A DNA stretch of 52,764 nt from Candidatus Hydrogenedentota bacterium (GTDB taxonomy: Bacteria; Hydrogenedentota; Hydrogenedentia; Hydrogenedentales; CAITNO01): the NCBI GenBank assembly GCA_903893795.1, contig CAITNO010000060.1, positions 1 to 52,764 of the forward strand, in the 5' to 3' direction. Position 1 is the first letter of the stretch. Each line of letters begins with the position of its first letter. The position numbers were made by a program, and so were the translations under genes. The notes beneath the pieces were generated by a model that was not told the origin of the DNA, did no database searches, and saw only the letters and a program-made list of their open reading frames with translations. Below are positions 7,978 to 15,784 of the stretch, piece by piece.

Positions 7978-9062
7978 GCGTTTTCTTCTTCGTGCTGCGT
8001 TTCGTTGCCTGGAGCATCCAGTGGTCCGTGGCGCTGGTGGTGTTTGTGCTGGTGATGGCGGGGGCGGGCTACTATGTGTTCATGTACGCCATCGAGGGGG
8101 GGCAACACGTGGCGGTGCCCAACATCATCGAGATGGCCGTGACAGACGCGGCGGCGCGGCTGGGCGAAAGCGGCCTTGAAATGGGCCGCCAGACACCGGT
8201 CCCCCACCCCACCATTCCCAAGTACTACGTCATCAGCCAGCGTCCCGCGGCGGGCAAGGTGGTGCGGGCCGGACGGCGCATCGACACGGTGGTCAGCATG
8301 GGGCTGGACTTCCTGAAGGCGCCGGACCTGCGCAACATGACGCTGGAAGACGCGCGCCGCGCGGTGACCCAGGCGCGGTTCCGTCTGGGCAGTCTGGCGC
8401 GAATTCCCTCGAGCGCCGCGCGCGACACGGTGCTGGGGCAGGACCCGCCGCCAGGCGGCGAACTGGCCAGCCAGGGCGACATCCACCTGCTGCTCAGCGC
8501 AGGCACCCAGCGCGCCAGCGACATGATGCCCGACCTGCGGGGCATGAAAATCACCGACATTGCCGCGGTCATGGCCCCCTACGGGGCCACGCTGGTGGCC
8601 AACGAGACGGACATTCCGGACGCGCCGCTGGACGTGGTGCTGGGGCAGAACCCGCTTCCGGAAACGCTGATCTATCCCAACCAGGTGGTCACCTACGACT
8701 ACAAGCCGTCGCGCCAGACGGAGGCGCCGACCCAGCGATTCCAGGCGGACGTGCGGCACCAGATGCCCTACGACTGGTACGGGCGCGATGTGCGGGTGGA
8801 CGTGGTGGACCGTTCGGGCGCGCGCCAGACCGTGTGGCGCAAGCCGCCCTCTTTTGATGATGAATCGAGAAGCACCTATGTGGCGGGCACGGCCATCCGC
8901 ATGCCGGTCACCTACATTGACGAGGCGGTGGTGGAAATCAACGTGGACAACAAGGTGGAGGCGTCGTACCGCCTGAAGGCGGGCGGCGCGCCGCAAGTGC
9001 TGGGCGCGGGCGCCGCCGCCCTGCCGCAGGCACCGCCGTCCACCTCGCCCTCGCCCCTGTGA
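7851..9062 (+). CDS. membrane-anchored PASTA-domain protein
   Basis: The product has up to 403 residues: a basic cytosolic N-terminus, one transmembrane helix (residues ~42-80, very hydrophobic FFFVLRFVAW to VFMYA), then three PASTA-type repeats (from VAVPNIIEM, FLKAPDLRN and SDMMPDLRG). Each ends with the typical GQDPPPGG-like phrase. A beta-rich tail follows. PASTA domains bind peptidoglycan fragments or beta-lactams. There is no kinase domain, although in Gram-positives a PASTA Ser/Thr kinase sits between rsmB and rpe. The TTG at 7851, preceded by GGAAGG, is one start choice; GTG at 7887 is the alternative. Either lies inside rsmB. Confidence 0.8.
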   Translation: MRTRRRPGVARTVENSPGTIPNRPARRSLGRILLDAASETILGVFFFVLRFVAWSIQWSVALVVFVLVMAGAGYYVFMYAIEGGQHVAVPNIIEMAVTDAAARLGESGLEMGRQTPVPHPTIPKYYVISQRPAAGKVVRAGRRIDTVVSMGLDFLKAPDLRNMTLEDARRAVTQARFRLGSLARIPSSAARDTVLGQDPPPGGELASQGDIHLLLSAGTQRASDMMPDLRGMKITDIAAVMAPYGATLVANETDIPDAPLDVVLGQNPLPETLIYPNQVVTYDYKPSRQTEAPTQRFQADVRHQMPYDWYGRDVRVDVVDRSGARQTVWRKPPSFDDESRSTYVAGTAIRMPVTYIDEAVVEINVDNKVEASYRLKAGGAPQVLGAGAAALPQAPPSTSPSPL

Positions 9063-9104
9063 CGCGGCAGACGCGCCAAACCCCTGTGGAGCAAAGCTCA
9101 GACC

Positions 9105-9758
9105 ATGAAGATTCAAGTTTCCCCCTCGCTGCTGGCGAGCGATTTTGGCCGACTCGGCGAACAAATTCGCGAGGTGATTGACGCGGGCGCGGACATGATC
9201 CATTTTGACATCATGGACGGCCATTTTGTGCCGAACATCACCATGGGACCGCCGGTACTGGCGAGCCTGCGCCGGCACTGCACCGTCCCGATGGACGTGC
9301 ACCTGATGATCACCGAGCCGGAACAGTATGTGGACGATTTCATTCAGGCGGGCGCGGACATTATCACGTTCCACACCGAAGCCTGCCGCCACCCGCACCG
9401 CCTGCTGACGAGGATCCAGGAGCAGGGAGTCAAGGCCGGGGTGGTGCTGAACCCGGGCACCTCGGAAGATGAGATTGAGTATCTGGCCAACATGGTGGAC
9501 ATGGTGCTGATCATGTCGGTCAACCCCGGTTTCGGGGGCCAGTCCTTCATCACCGACATGGTGCGCAAGATTGAGAATGTGCGCGCGATGATTGGCGACC
9601 GGGACCTGGAGGTGGACGGTGGCATCGACGACACGACGGCAAAACAGGTTATTGAGGCGGGCGCCAATGTGCTGGTGGCCGGGTCGTATATATTCCGGCA
9701 TCCCTCGTATTTGGAGGCGATTGAGACGCTGAAGGCGGCGGGTGGAGAAGGCAATTGA
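9105..9758 (+). CDS. rpe: ribulose-phosphate 3-epimerase
   Basis: The 217-residue product interconverts ribulose-5-phosphate and xylulose-5-phosphate in the pentose phosphate pathway. It is a TIM barrel with family signatures: SPSLLASDF at the start, IHFDIMDGHFVPN (metal-binding His and catalytic Asp), MDVHLMI with a second metal His, MSVNPGFGGQSF (phosphate grip) and EVDGGI with the second catalytic Asp. It is the last gene of the ybaB-fmt-rsmB-PASTA-rpe series, 42 nt after the PASTA gene. The short AT-rich tract after the stop is typical of several gene ends in this window. Confidence 0.96.
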   Translation: MKIQVSPSLLASDFGRLGEQIREVIDAGADMIHFDIMDGHFVPNITMGPPVLASLRRHCTVPMDVHLMITEPEQYVDDFIQAGADIITFHTEACRHPHRLLTRIQEQGVKAGVVLNPGTSEDEIEYLANMVDMVLIMSVNPGFGGQSFITDMVRKIENVRAMIGDRDLEVDGGIDDTTAKQVIEAGANVLVAGSYIFRHPSYLEAIETLKAAGGEGN

Positions 9759-9914
9759 TAATTGACAGTTGACAATGGGGGAAGGGAAGGATGAAGGGGG
9801 AACGGGAAGATTTGAGATCTGAGATCTGAGATTTCAAATTCGAGAGTTGAGATTGCATTTCTCTGGGTGGGCTGCCTGGGGAGGTGCTGGTGCCGAAAGG
9901 CGGGAGGTTTGTCT

Positions 9915-11948
9915 ATGAACAGGGTGCTGCGGGCTGTGGCGGGTGTGGTGTTACTGGGTGTGGTGACGACGGTTGCCGGGGGCGAGGGCGCGAAGCCGAT
10001 ACAGGCGGAAATGGACCGGGCGCGGCAGTGGGAGGCGGCCAAGTTTGAGGGCAAGACCGACGGCGGCGGGGGCGTTGAAGCCACCGCACTTTTTTCTTTT
10101 GTCTATGACGGCAAGCCCTCCACCGAATTCCTTGATTCCTGGAAACTGGAGCGCATTGCCGTGCCCGCGGTTGACGGGCGGGTGCTGCACACGCTCACCC
10201 ACACCGACCCGGTGACGGGGTTGCAGGCGCGCATCGAGGGATTCCGCTATCCCGACTTCCCCACGGTGGAGTGGACGCTTCATTTCAAGAACACGGGCAC
10301 GGCGGACACGCCCATCCTTTCCGAGATTCTCGCCGCGGACACCACGTTTAACGGCGACGCGGGGGCGGAATTTACGCTCCACCGCAACAAGGGCGACAAC
10401 TGCACGGCGGACAGTTTTGAGCCGATTCATGAGCCGCTCCCGGCCAAGGCGGACATCACCGTCGCCAACACGGGCGGACGGCCCACCCAGATTTCTTTCC
10501 CCTACTTCAACATCCAGGCCGGCGAGCGCGGCTTTATCGCCGCGGTGAGCTGGGCGGGCCAGTGGTGCACGCGTTTCACCCGCGACGAGGGCACGGGGTT
10601 GCGCTTCCGGGCGGGACAGGAGCAGACCCATTTCCTGCTGCATCCGGGCGAGGAAGTGCGGGGGCCGATGATCGTGGTGCAGTTTTACGAGGGCACGCGC
10701 ACGCGGGCGCAGAACGTGTGGCGCCAGTGGATGATTGCGCACAACATGCCCCGGCCGGGCGGCAAACTGCCGCCGCTGCCGCAGTTGAATGCGTGCAGTT
10801 CGCACCAATTCGGCGAAATGATTCATGCCGACACAAAAAGCCAGGTGTTCTTCATCGACCATTACCTGGAACGGGGCATGAAGCTGGATTATTGGTGGAT
10901 GGACGCGGGATGGTATCCCTGCGACGACAACTGGGGAAAGACAGGCACCTGGGAGGTGGACCAGAAACGGTTCCCCGGCGGGTTCAAACCCATCTCCGAC
11001 CATGCGCACGGCAAGGACGTCAAAATCATTGTGTGGTTTGAGCCGGAGCGCGTGGCGGGCGGCACCTGGTTGACGGAAACCCATCCCGACTGGATTCTGG
11101 GCGGCAAGGACGGCGGGCTGCTGAACCTGGGCAATGACGATGCGCGGAACTGGCTGATTGACCATGTGGACAAGCTGCTGACGGACAACGGCATTGACCT
11201 GTACCGCCAGGATTTCAACATGGACCCGCTCGGAGCGTGGCGCAAGAACGACAGGCCGGACCGGCAGGGCATCACCGAAATCCGCCACGTGGAGGGCTAT
11301 TTCGCCTACTGGGACGCGCTGCGGCAGCGCCATCCGGACATGCTTATCGACTCGTGCGCGAGCGGCGGACGGCGCAATGATCTGGAAACGCTGCGCCGGG
11401 CGGTGCCGCTGCTGCGCAGTGACTACATCATGGAGCCCGTGGGGAACCAGTGCCACACGTGGACCCTCTCCGAGTGGTTTCCCTTCCACGGCACCGGCAC
11501 GTCCAAGACGGACCCGTACCTCATCCGCAGCATCCTCTGCCCCAGCCAGACGGCCTGCTGGGACCAGCGCGACGACAAGATCGACTTTGCGGGCATCAAG
11601 GGGATCGTGGACGAGTGGAAGGCCTTTGCGCCGAACTATTTCGGCGACTATTATGCGATTACGCCGTATTCGCTGGATGCAGACAAGTGGATCGGCTGGC
11701 AGTTTGACCGGCCCGAGGCGGGCGAGGGGCTGATTCAGGTGTTTCGCCGCGACGCGTCGCCCTATGAGTCGGCGCAACTGCCGCTGCAGGGGCTTGACCC
11801 GGCGGCGCGGTACCGCGTCGCGCCCGCGTCGGCGCTCGATCCGGGCGAGGCGGTGGAAATGACCGGTTCTGATTTACTGGGCAGGGGCCTTGCCGTTACA
11901 ATCCCGTCCAAGCCCGGTTGGGCGTTCTTCACGTACAAGCGTATCTGA
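9915..11948 (+). CDS. secreted alpha-galactosidase, GH36 family
   Basis: The 677-residue product has a signal peptide ending near TTVAGG. An N-terminal supersandwich (~35-300) precedes a TIM barrel with clan-D motifs: LDYWWMDAGWYP, VKIIVWFEPERVAGG, DLYRQDFN with the nucleophile Asp433, IDSCASGGRRND, and LLRSDYI with Asp503 as likely acid/base. The 70-residue spacing between the two Asps agrees with known GH36 enzymes. A C-terminal beta domain closes the protein. It would hydrolyse alpha-galactosides outside the cytoplasm. The start is the Met preceded by GGGAGG; an upstream start would spoil the signal peptide. A likely two-gene unit with the beta-helix protein 21 nt downstream. Confidence 0.9.
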   Translation: MNRVLRAVAGVVLLGVVTTVAGGEGAKPIQAEMDRARQWEAAKFEGKTDGGGGVEATALFSFVYDGKPSTEFLDSWKLERIAVPAVDGRVLHTLTHTDPVTGLQARIEGFRYPDFPTVEWTLHFKNTGTADTPILSEILAADTTFNGDAGAEFTLHRNKGDNCTADSFEPIHEPLPAKADITVANTGGRPTQISFPYFNIQAGERGFIAAVSWAGQWCTRFTRDEGTGLRFRAGQEQTHFLLHPGEEVRGPMIVVQFYEGTRTRAQNVWRQWMIAHNMPRPGGKLPPLPQLNACSSHQFGEMIHADTKSQVFFIDHYLERGMKLDYWWMDAGWYPCDDNWGKTGTWEVDQKRFPGGFKPISDHAHGKDVKIIVWFEPERVAGGTWLTETHPDWILGGKDGGLLNLGNDDARNWLIDHVDKLLTDNGIDLYRQDFNMDPLGAWRKNDRPDRQGITEIRHVEGYFAYWDALRQRHPDMLIDSCASGGRRNDLETLRRAVPLLRSDYIMEPVGNQCHTWTLSEWFPFHGTGTSKTDPYLIRSILCPSQTACWDQRDDKIDFAGIKGIVDEWKAFAPNYFGDYYAITPYSLDADKWIGWQFDRPEAGEGLIQVFRRDASPYESAQLPLQGLDPAARYRVAPASALDPGEAVEMTGSDLLGRGLAVTIPSKPGWAFFTYKRI

Positions 11949-11969
11949 CGACCAGGAGTTTTCGACATC

Positions 11970-14048
11970 ATGCGCACCCATCTCGCCGCACCCATCATGG
12001 CGCTTGTCGCGGCAATAGTGCTTTTCAGCCCGGCCGCGCGGGCAACCGAACCGGGCGCCACCTTCTTCGTGTCGCAGGACGGCAACGACGCCTGGACCGG
12101 GACGCTGGCCGCGCCCAACGAGTTTTCCTCCGACGGGCCGTTCATCACGGTGGAGCGGGCGCGCGACGCCATCCGGGCGATGAAGCAGGCGGGACCGCTC
12201 CCGGCGGGCGGGGTGAAGGTGGTGCTGCGCGGCGGCCGCCATGCGCTGCGGAAAACGCTGGAATTCACGGCGGAGGATTCGGGAACGGCGGAGGCGCCCA
12301 TCTGCTACACGGCACAGCCGGGCGAGAAGGTGTTCCTGACGGGCGGCGTGCGCGTGCCCGCCTTTGAGACCGTGTCCGACCCGGCCATCCTGCAGCGGGT
12401 GTCACCGGAGGCGCGGGCCGCCATGGTGCAGGCCGATTTGAAGGCGCTGGGCATCACCGATTTCGGCGCGCCCAACGACGGCGGCGTGGAGGTGTTTTTC
12501 CAGAACAAGCCCATGACGCTGTCGCGCTGGCCCAATGACGGTTTCGTCAACATCAAAGACCTGGCCGTGCCGGACGACCACGTGATCAACGGGGTCAAAG
12601 GCAGCAAGACGGGCAAGTTCATCTATGACGGCGACCGGCCCACCCGCTGGATCGGCGAGAAGGACGCATGGCTGCACGGATACTGGTTCTGGGACTGGTC
12701 GGACCAGCGGCAGAAGATTGAGTCCATCGACCCGGCCACGTCCACCATCGCCGTGGTGCCGCCCTATCACGGCTACGGCTACCGCACGGGGCAGTGGTAC
12801 TACGCGTTCAACATCCTCGCCGAACTGGACACGCCGGGCGAGTGGTACCTGGACCGCGAAAAGGGGATTCTCTATTTCTGGCCTCCGGCCGCGCCGGGGC
12901 CGGAGGATGTGGTGGTGTCGGTGCTGCCGACGCTGATCACCCTGAAAGACGCGTCCTACATCAGCCTGCGCGGGCTGGTCTTGCAGGAGGCGCGCGGCAC
13001 GGCCGCCACGGTCAGCGGCGGCACCGGCTGCCGGGTGGAAGGCTGCACGATCCGCAACATCGGCGGTGACGCCGTGTCCATGGGCGGCACCAACAACGGC
13101 GTGGCCGGATGCGAAATCTATTCACTGGGCAAGGGCGGGGTGAGCATCAACGGCGGCGACCGCACCACGCTGACGCCTGCGGGACTCTTCGTCGAGAACA
13201 ACCACATTCATCATTACGGCCGCTGGAGCCGGATGTACCAGCCCGCGGTGAGCATGAACGGCGTGGGCAACCGCGTGGCGCACAACCTGATCCACGACGC
13301 GCCGCACATGGCCATTCAGTTCGGCGGCAACGACCATGTGATCGAGTTCAACGAGATTCACCACGTGTGCACCGAATCGAACGACGCCGGGGCCATCTAC
13401 GCGGGCCGCAACTGGACCATGCGCGGCAACGTGATCCGCAACAACTTCCTGCACGACATCAGTGGTTTCCAGAACAAGGGCTGTGTGGGCGTCTATCTCG
13501 ACGACATGTTCGCGTCGGCCGACATCACGGGCAACCTGTTCCGCAATGTGACCATGGCGGCGTTTATCGGCGGCGGACGCGACTGCTCCATCACCAACAA
13601 CATCTTTGTGGACTGCAACCCAGCGCTGCACATCGACGCGCGGGCCCTGGGCTGGGCGGCGCCTTGCGCCGATGAATGGATCAAAGAGGTTGCGGAAAAG
13701 GGCACCATCTCGGGCATCGCCTACAACAAGCCGCCCTACAGCGAGAAATACCCCAAGCTGGTAGGCATTATTGAGGACGAGCCGAAATCGCCGAAGGGCA
13801 ACAGCATCGCGCGAAACATCTGCGTCGGCGGCAAGTGGGACAACATCGAGGAACTGGCGCGCCCGCTGCTGACCATGGAAAGCAATCTCCTTGATCAAGA
13901 TCCGCTGTTTGTCAACGCCGCGGCGGGAGACTACCACCTGAAACCCGAATCACCGGCGCTGGCGCTGGGTTTCCAGCAGTTGCCGCTGGAGGAAATCGGT
14001 CTGAAGAATGACGAGGTGCGCGCGACGATACCGGTGAAGGCGGAGTAG
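11970..14048 (+). CDS. secreted right-handed parallel beta-helix protein, GH141-like
   Basis: The 692-residue product has a signal peptide (MALVAAIVLFSPAARA). It opens with TFFVSQDGNDAWTGTLAAPN and VVLRGGRHALRKTLEFTAED, a phrase common to large polysaccharide-active beta-helix proteins including GH141. Residues ~330-560 show repeated short beta-helix coils (VEGCTIRN, VAGCEIYS, VENNHIHH, VAHNLIHD, IEFNEIHH, ITGNLFRN, ITNNIFVD). Histidine- and acid-rich turns in this part may form the active site. The substrate is unknown; fucose- or xylose-containing polymers are known for GH141. It follows the GH36 gene by 21 nt with AGGAG upstream, suggesting joint use in glycan breakdown. Confidence 0.8.
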   Translation: MRTHLAAPIMALVAAIVLFSPAARATEPGATFFVSQDGNDAWTGTLAAPNEFSSDGPFITVERARDAIRAMKQAGPLPAGGVKVVLRGGRHALRKTLEFTAEDSGTAEAPICYTAQPGEKVFLTGGVRVPAFETVSDPAILQRVSPEARAAMVQADLKALGITDFGAPNDGGVEVFFQNKPMTLSRWPNDGFVNIKDLAVPDDHVINGVKGSKTGKFIYDGDRPTRWIGEKDAWLHGYWFWDWSDQRQKIESIDPATSTIAVVPPYHGYGYRTGQWYYAFNILAELDTPGEWYLDREKGILYFWPPAAPGPEDVVVSVLPTLITLKDASYISLRGLVLQEARGTAATVSGGTGCRVEGCTIRNIGGDAVSMGGTNNGVAGCEIYSLGKGGVSINGGDRTTLTPAGLFVENNHIHHYGRWSRMYQPAVSMNGVGNRVAHNLIHDAPHMAIQFGGNDHVIEFNEIHHVCTESNDAGAIYAGRNWTMRGNVIRNNFLHDISGFQNKGCVGVYLDDMFASADITGNLFRNVTMAAFIGGGRDCSITNNIFVDCNPALHIDARALGWAAPCADEWIKEVAEKGTISGIAYNKPPYSEKYPKLVGIIEDEPKSPKGNSIARNICVGGKWDNIEELARPLLTMESNLLDQDPLFVNAAAGDYHLKPESPALALGFQQLPLEEIGLKNDEVRATIPVKAE

Positions 14049-14068
14049 GCAGGCGGAGTACCTGGCTC

Positions 14069-14150
14069 GGGTACAGGCACCCGTTTCCGATGCGTACTGT
14101 TGCTGCGACCCTCTGGCCGTGGGCGGAAACGGGAGCCAGTCCCCCGGCGG
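14069..14150 (+). repeat. 82-nt structured repeat, copy A
   Basis: It starts GGGTACAG and ends CAGTCCCCCGGCGG, as in copies at 4160-4243 and 4268-4348. The stem pairs GGCACCCGTTTCCG with CGGAAACGGGAGCC (one mismatch). It sits 20 nt after the beta-helix gene's stop and could act as a 3' structure for it. Confidence 0.75.
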
Positions 14151-14226
14151 CTTTGTGTTGCGAGTCGACATCGTGAGTGGGGGTTGGATTCGCGGGGGGC
14201 AATGGCAGGCAAGAAAAGGGATGTGG

Positions 14227-14246
14227 GACAGGCGCCCCCGCCTGTC
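14227..14246. repeat. short perfect hairpin
   Basis: GACAGGCG (14227-14234) and CGCCTGTC (14239-14246) flank a CCCC loop. It lies between the beta-helix gene and the convergent antitoxin gene, with no T-run, so terminator function is uncertain. Confidence 0.5.
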
Positions 14247-14279
14247 GTTCCGTGACCTGCCAAATGGTGCCCGAACGGT

Positions 14280-14657
14280 TCAGGCGCATTTGCGGTTTCG
14301 CGGCGAAGGCGACAACAACACCTCTGCTGGAATCCCCAAGCCTTCATGGAGCCTGCGCATCATGGGCAGACTCAGGGGGCGTTTTCCGCTCAGGACTTCG
14401 GAAACCTTGCTCTTGCTGCCGAGGTAGGCGACCATGTCGGCGTCCCTTAACCCGGCCTGCTCCATTCTGAAGCGAATGGCGGCGATGGGGTCGGGCAACG
14501 GAATGGGATGATGACGCTCCTCGTAGTCCCCGACCAGCATGGACCACAACTCCAGATCATCCCCTTCCGGTGTGCCGGGCTCGGCATCCATAAGCACCTC
14601 CACACGGGCAAGGGCCTCCTCGTATTCCGTTTCCGTTTTGAGCACTCTCGGTTCCAT
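14280..14657 (-). CDS. orphan HigA-type antitoxin (HTH, COG5499-like)
   Basis: The 125-residue product has an N-terminal acidic half with the family phrase DAEPGTPEGDDLELW and the linker HHPIPLPDPIAAIRFRMEQAG. A helix-turn-helix follows (DMVAYLGSKSKVSEVLSGKR), ending in LHEGLGIPAEVLL. This is the pattern of HigA-like antitoxins that bind operator DNA and a RelE/HigB-type RNase. No toxin gene is visible on either side: only ~40 nt separate it from the next gene, and downstream is non-coding. It may be an orphan that silences toxins elsewhere, or a relic of a lost pair. Confidence 0.8.
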   Translation of the reverse strand: MEPRVLKTETEYEEALARVEVLMDAEPGTPEGDDLELWSMLVGDYEERHHPIPLPDPIAAIRFRMEQAGLRDADMVAYLGSKSKVSEVLSGKRPLSLPMMRRLHEGLGIPAEVLLSPSPRNRKCA

Positions 14658-14697
14658 AAAATGGTCTCCGCGTTCACGCCAACCTATATTATACGCC

Positions 14698-15777
14698 TCA
14701 TTTCCCGCTGAAGACTGACTCTATCCCTTCCAGTTTCATGTACTGGTCGCCCTGGGTGGGGGCCACTATGCCGCCTTCGCCGAACTCGTTCCAGGCGTAG
14801 ATGGTGAAGGCTTTGAATCCGCCGGGGAAGCCGAGCATGGGCTGGGCGCGCAGGTCTTTCTTGACGCTTTCCAGGGCGGCGGTCCATTCGTCTTTGTTGG
14901 GGAAGCTGTAGCAGGGGCGTTTGTCGAGCCAGGGACGGGGATTCCATCCGGCGGCGACGTAGGGCACATAGGGCACGGGGTCGGCGAAGTGTTTGGCGCG
15001 GCCCTCCTCGGTGAACTTTTCGAGGTCGGAGAAGGGGTAGTCGCCGGGCTTCAGTTCCTGCTGGGGCAGGTCCATGTAGGTAGCGGTGAAGTCGTAGAGT
15101 TTGGCCGCCCAGTGATCGGGGAAAATGGCTTCCGGCCCGCCCACGCCGCAACCGATGAGCATCTCGCCCAGGCCGGCATCGCGCACGGCTGCGCGCAGCG
15201 CATCCAGCTTTGCCTTGCACTTGGACAGGTCCTGGCCGTTCTGCATGCAGAAGTAGTGGCCGCCGTGCACCTTGAACACGAGCTTTCCATCGACGCGGAG
15301 ATAGCTGGGGTGGCGGAAGCAGGTGAGCCAGAACTGGATGCAGTCCTGCCAATCTTCATCGGTGGCGACCTCGTAGGGCGGGTGATTGCAGAACTCGACG
15401 TAGAACTTCATGCGCCCGCTCTCGGCGGAGTGCATGAAATCGAGCACGCCCCGGTCCAGACAGTGCGCGTTGGGCTCCCTCTCTCCCATCTTGCCGTTGT
15501 AGTACCAGAGGATGGCGAAGAAATCGACGCCGTGGTCGGCGGCCGCTTTGATTTCGCGGTCCATGGTGTCCTGGTTGTTGTAGGCGCCGAGCAGGGGCAC
15601 GCGCTGCGGGTAGTTGGTCCGCCAGTCGGCGCCGTCGGCGCCGTGCCATTTGTTGGGCATCGGTTCCCACCAGCCGGCGAAGTAATTGACGCCGACCAGA
15701 ATGTCCTTCTGCGGCGAAACGGGGGTCTCCGGGGCGGTGAGGACGGAAAGCAGACAAAGGGCTGCACAAGTCAGCAT
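14698..15777 (-). CDS. exported GH99-like / WbsX-type TIM-barrel protein
   Basis: The 359-residue product has a hydrophobic start (MLTCAALCLLSVL) consistent with a signal peptide. It opens the domain with ILVGVNYFAGWWEPMPNKW and continues with LLGAYNNQD, HGVDFFAILWYYNG, KLVFKVHGGHYF and FTIYAWNEFGEGG. This set matches the glycoside hydrolase family 99-like (WbsX) group, where the final NEFGEGG is a strong marker. Activity is unknown; endo-acting mannan hydrolysis is known only for true GH99. The chosen ATG is 7 nt after the upstream gene's stop with GGGAG before it. It is the third gene of a leftward series with the carboxypeptidase and a lipoprotein. Confidence 0.75.
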   Translation of the reverse strand: MLTCAALCLLSVLTAPETPVSPQKDILVGVNYFAGWWEPMPNKWHGADGADWRTNYPQRVPLLGAYNNQDTMDREIKAAADHGVDFFAILWYYNGKMGEREPNAHCLDRGVLDFMHSAESGRMKFYVEFCNHPPYEVATDEDWQDCIQFWLTCFRHPSYLRVDGKLVFKVHGGHYFCMQNGQDLSKCKAKLDALRAAVRDAGLGEMLIGCGVGGPEAIFPDHWAAKLYDFTATYMDLPQQELKPGDYPFSDLEKFTEEGRAKHFADPVPYVPYVAAGWNPRPWLDKRPCYSFPNKDEWTAALESVKKDLRAQPMLGFPGGFKAFTIYAWNEFGEGGIVAPTQGDQYMKLEGIESVFSGK

Positions 15778-15784
15778 GGCGAGA

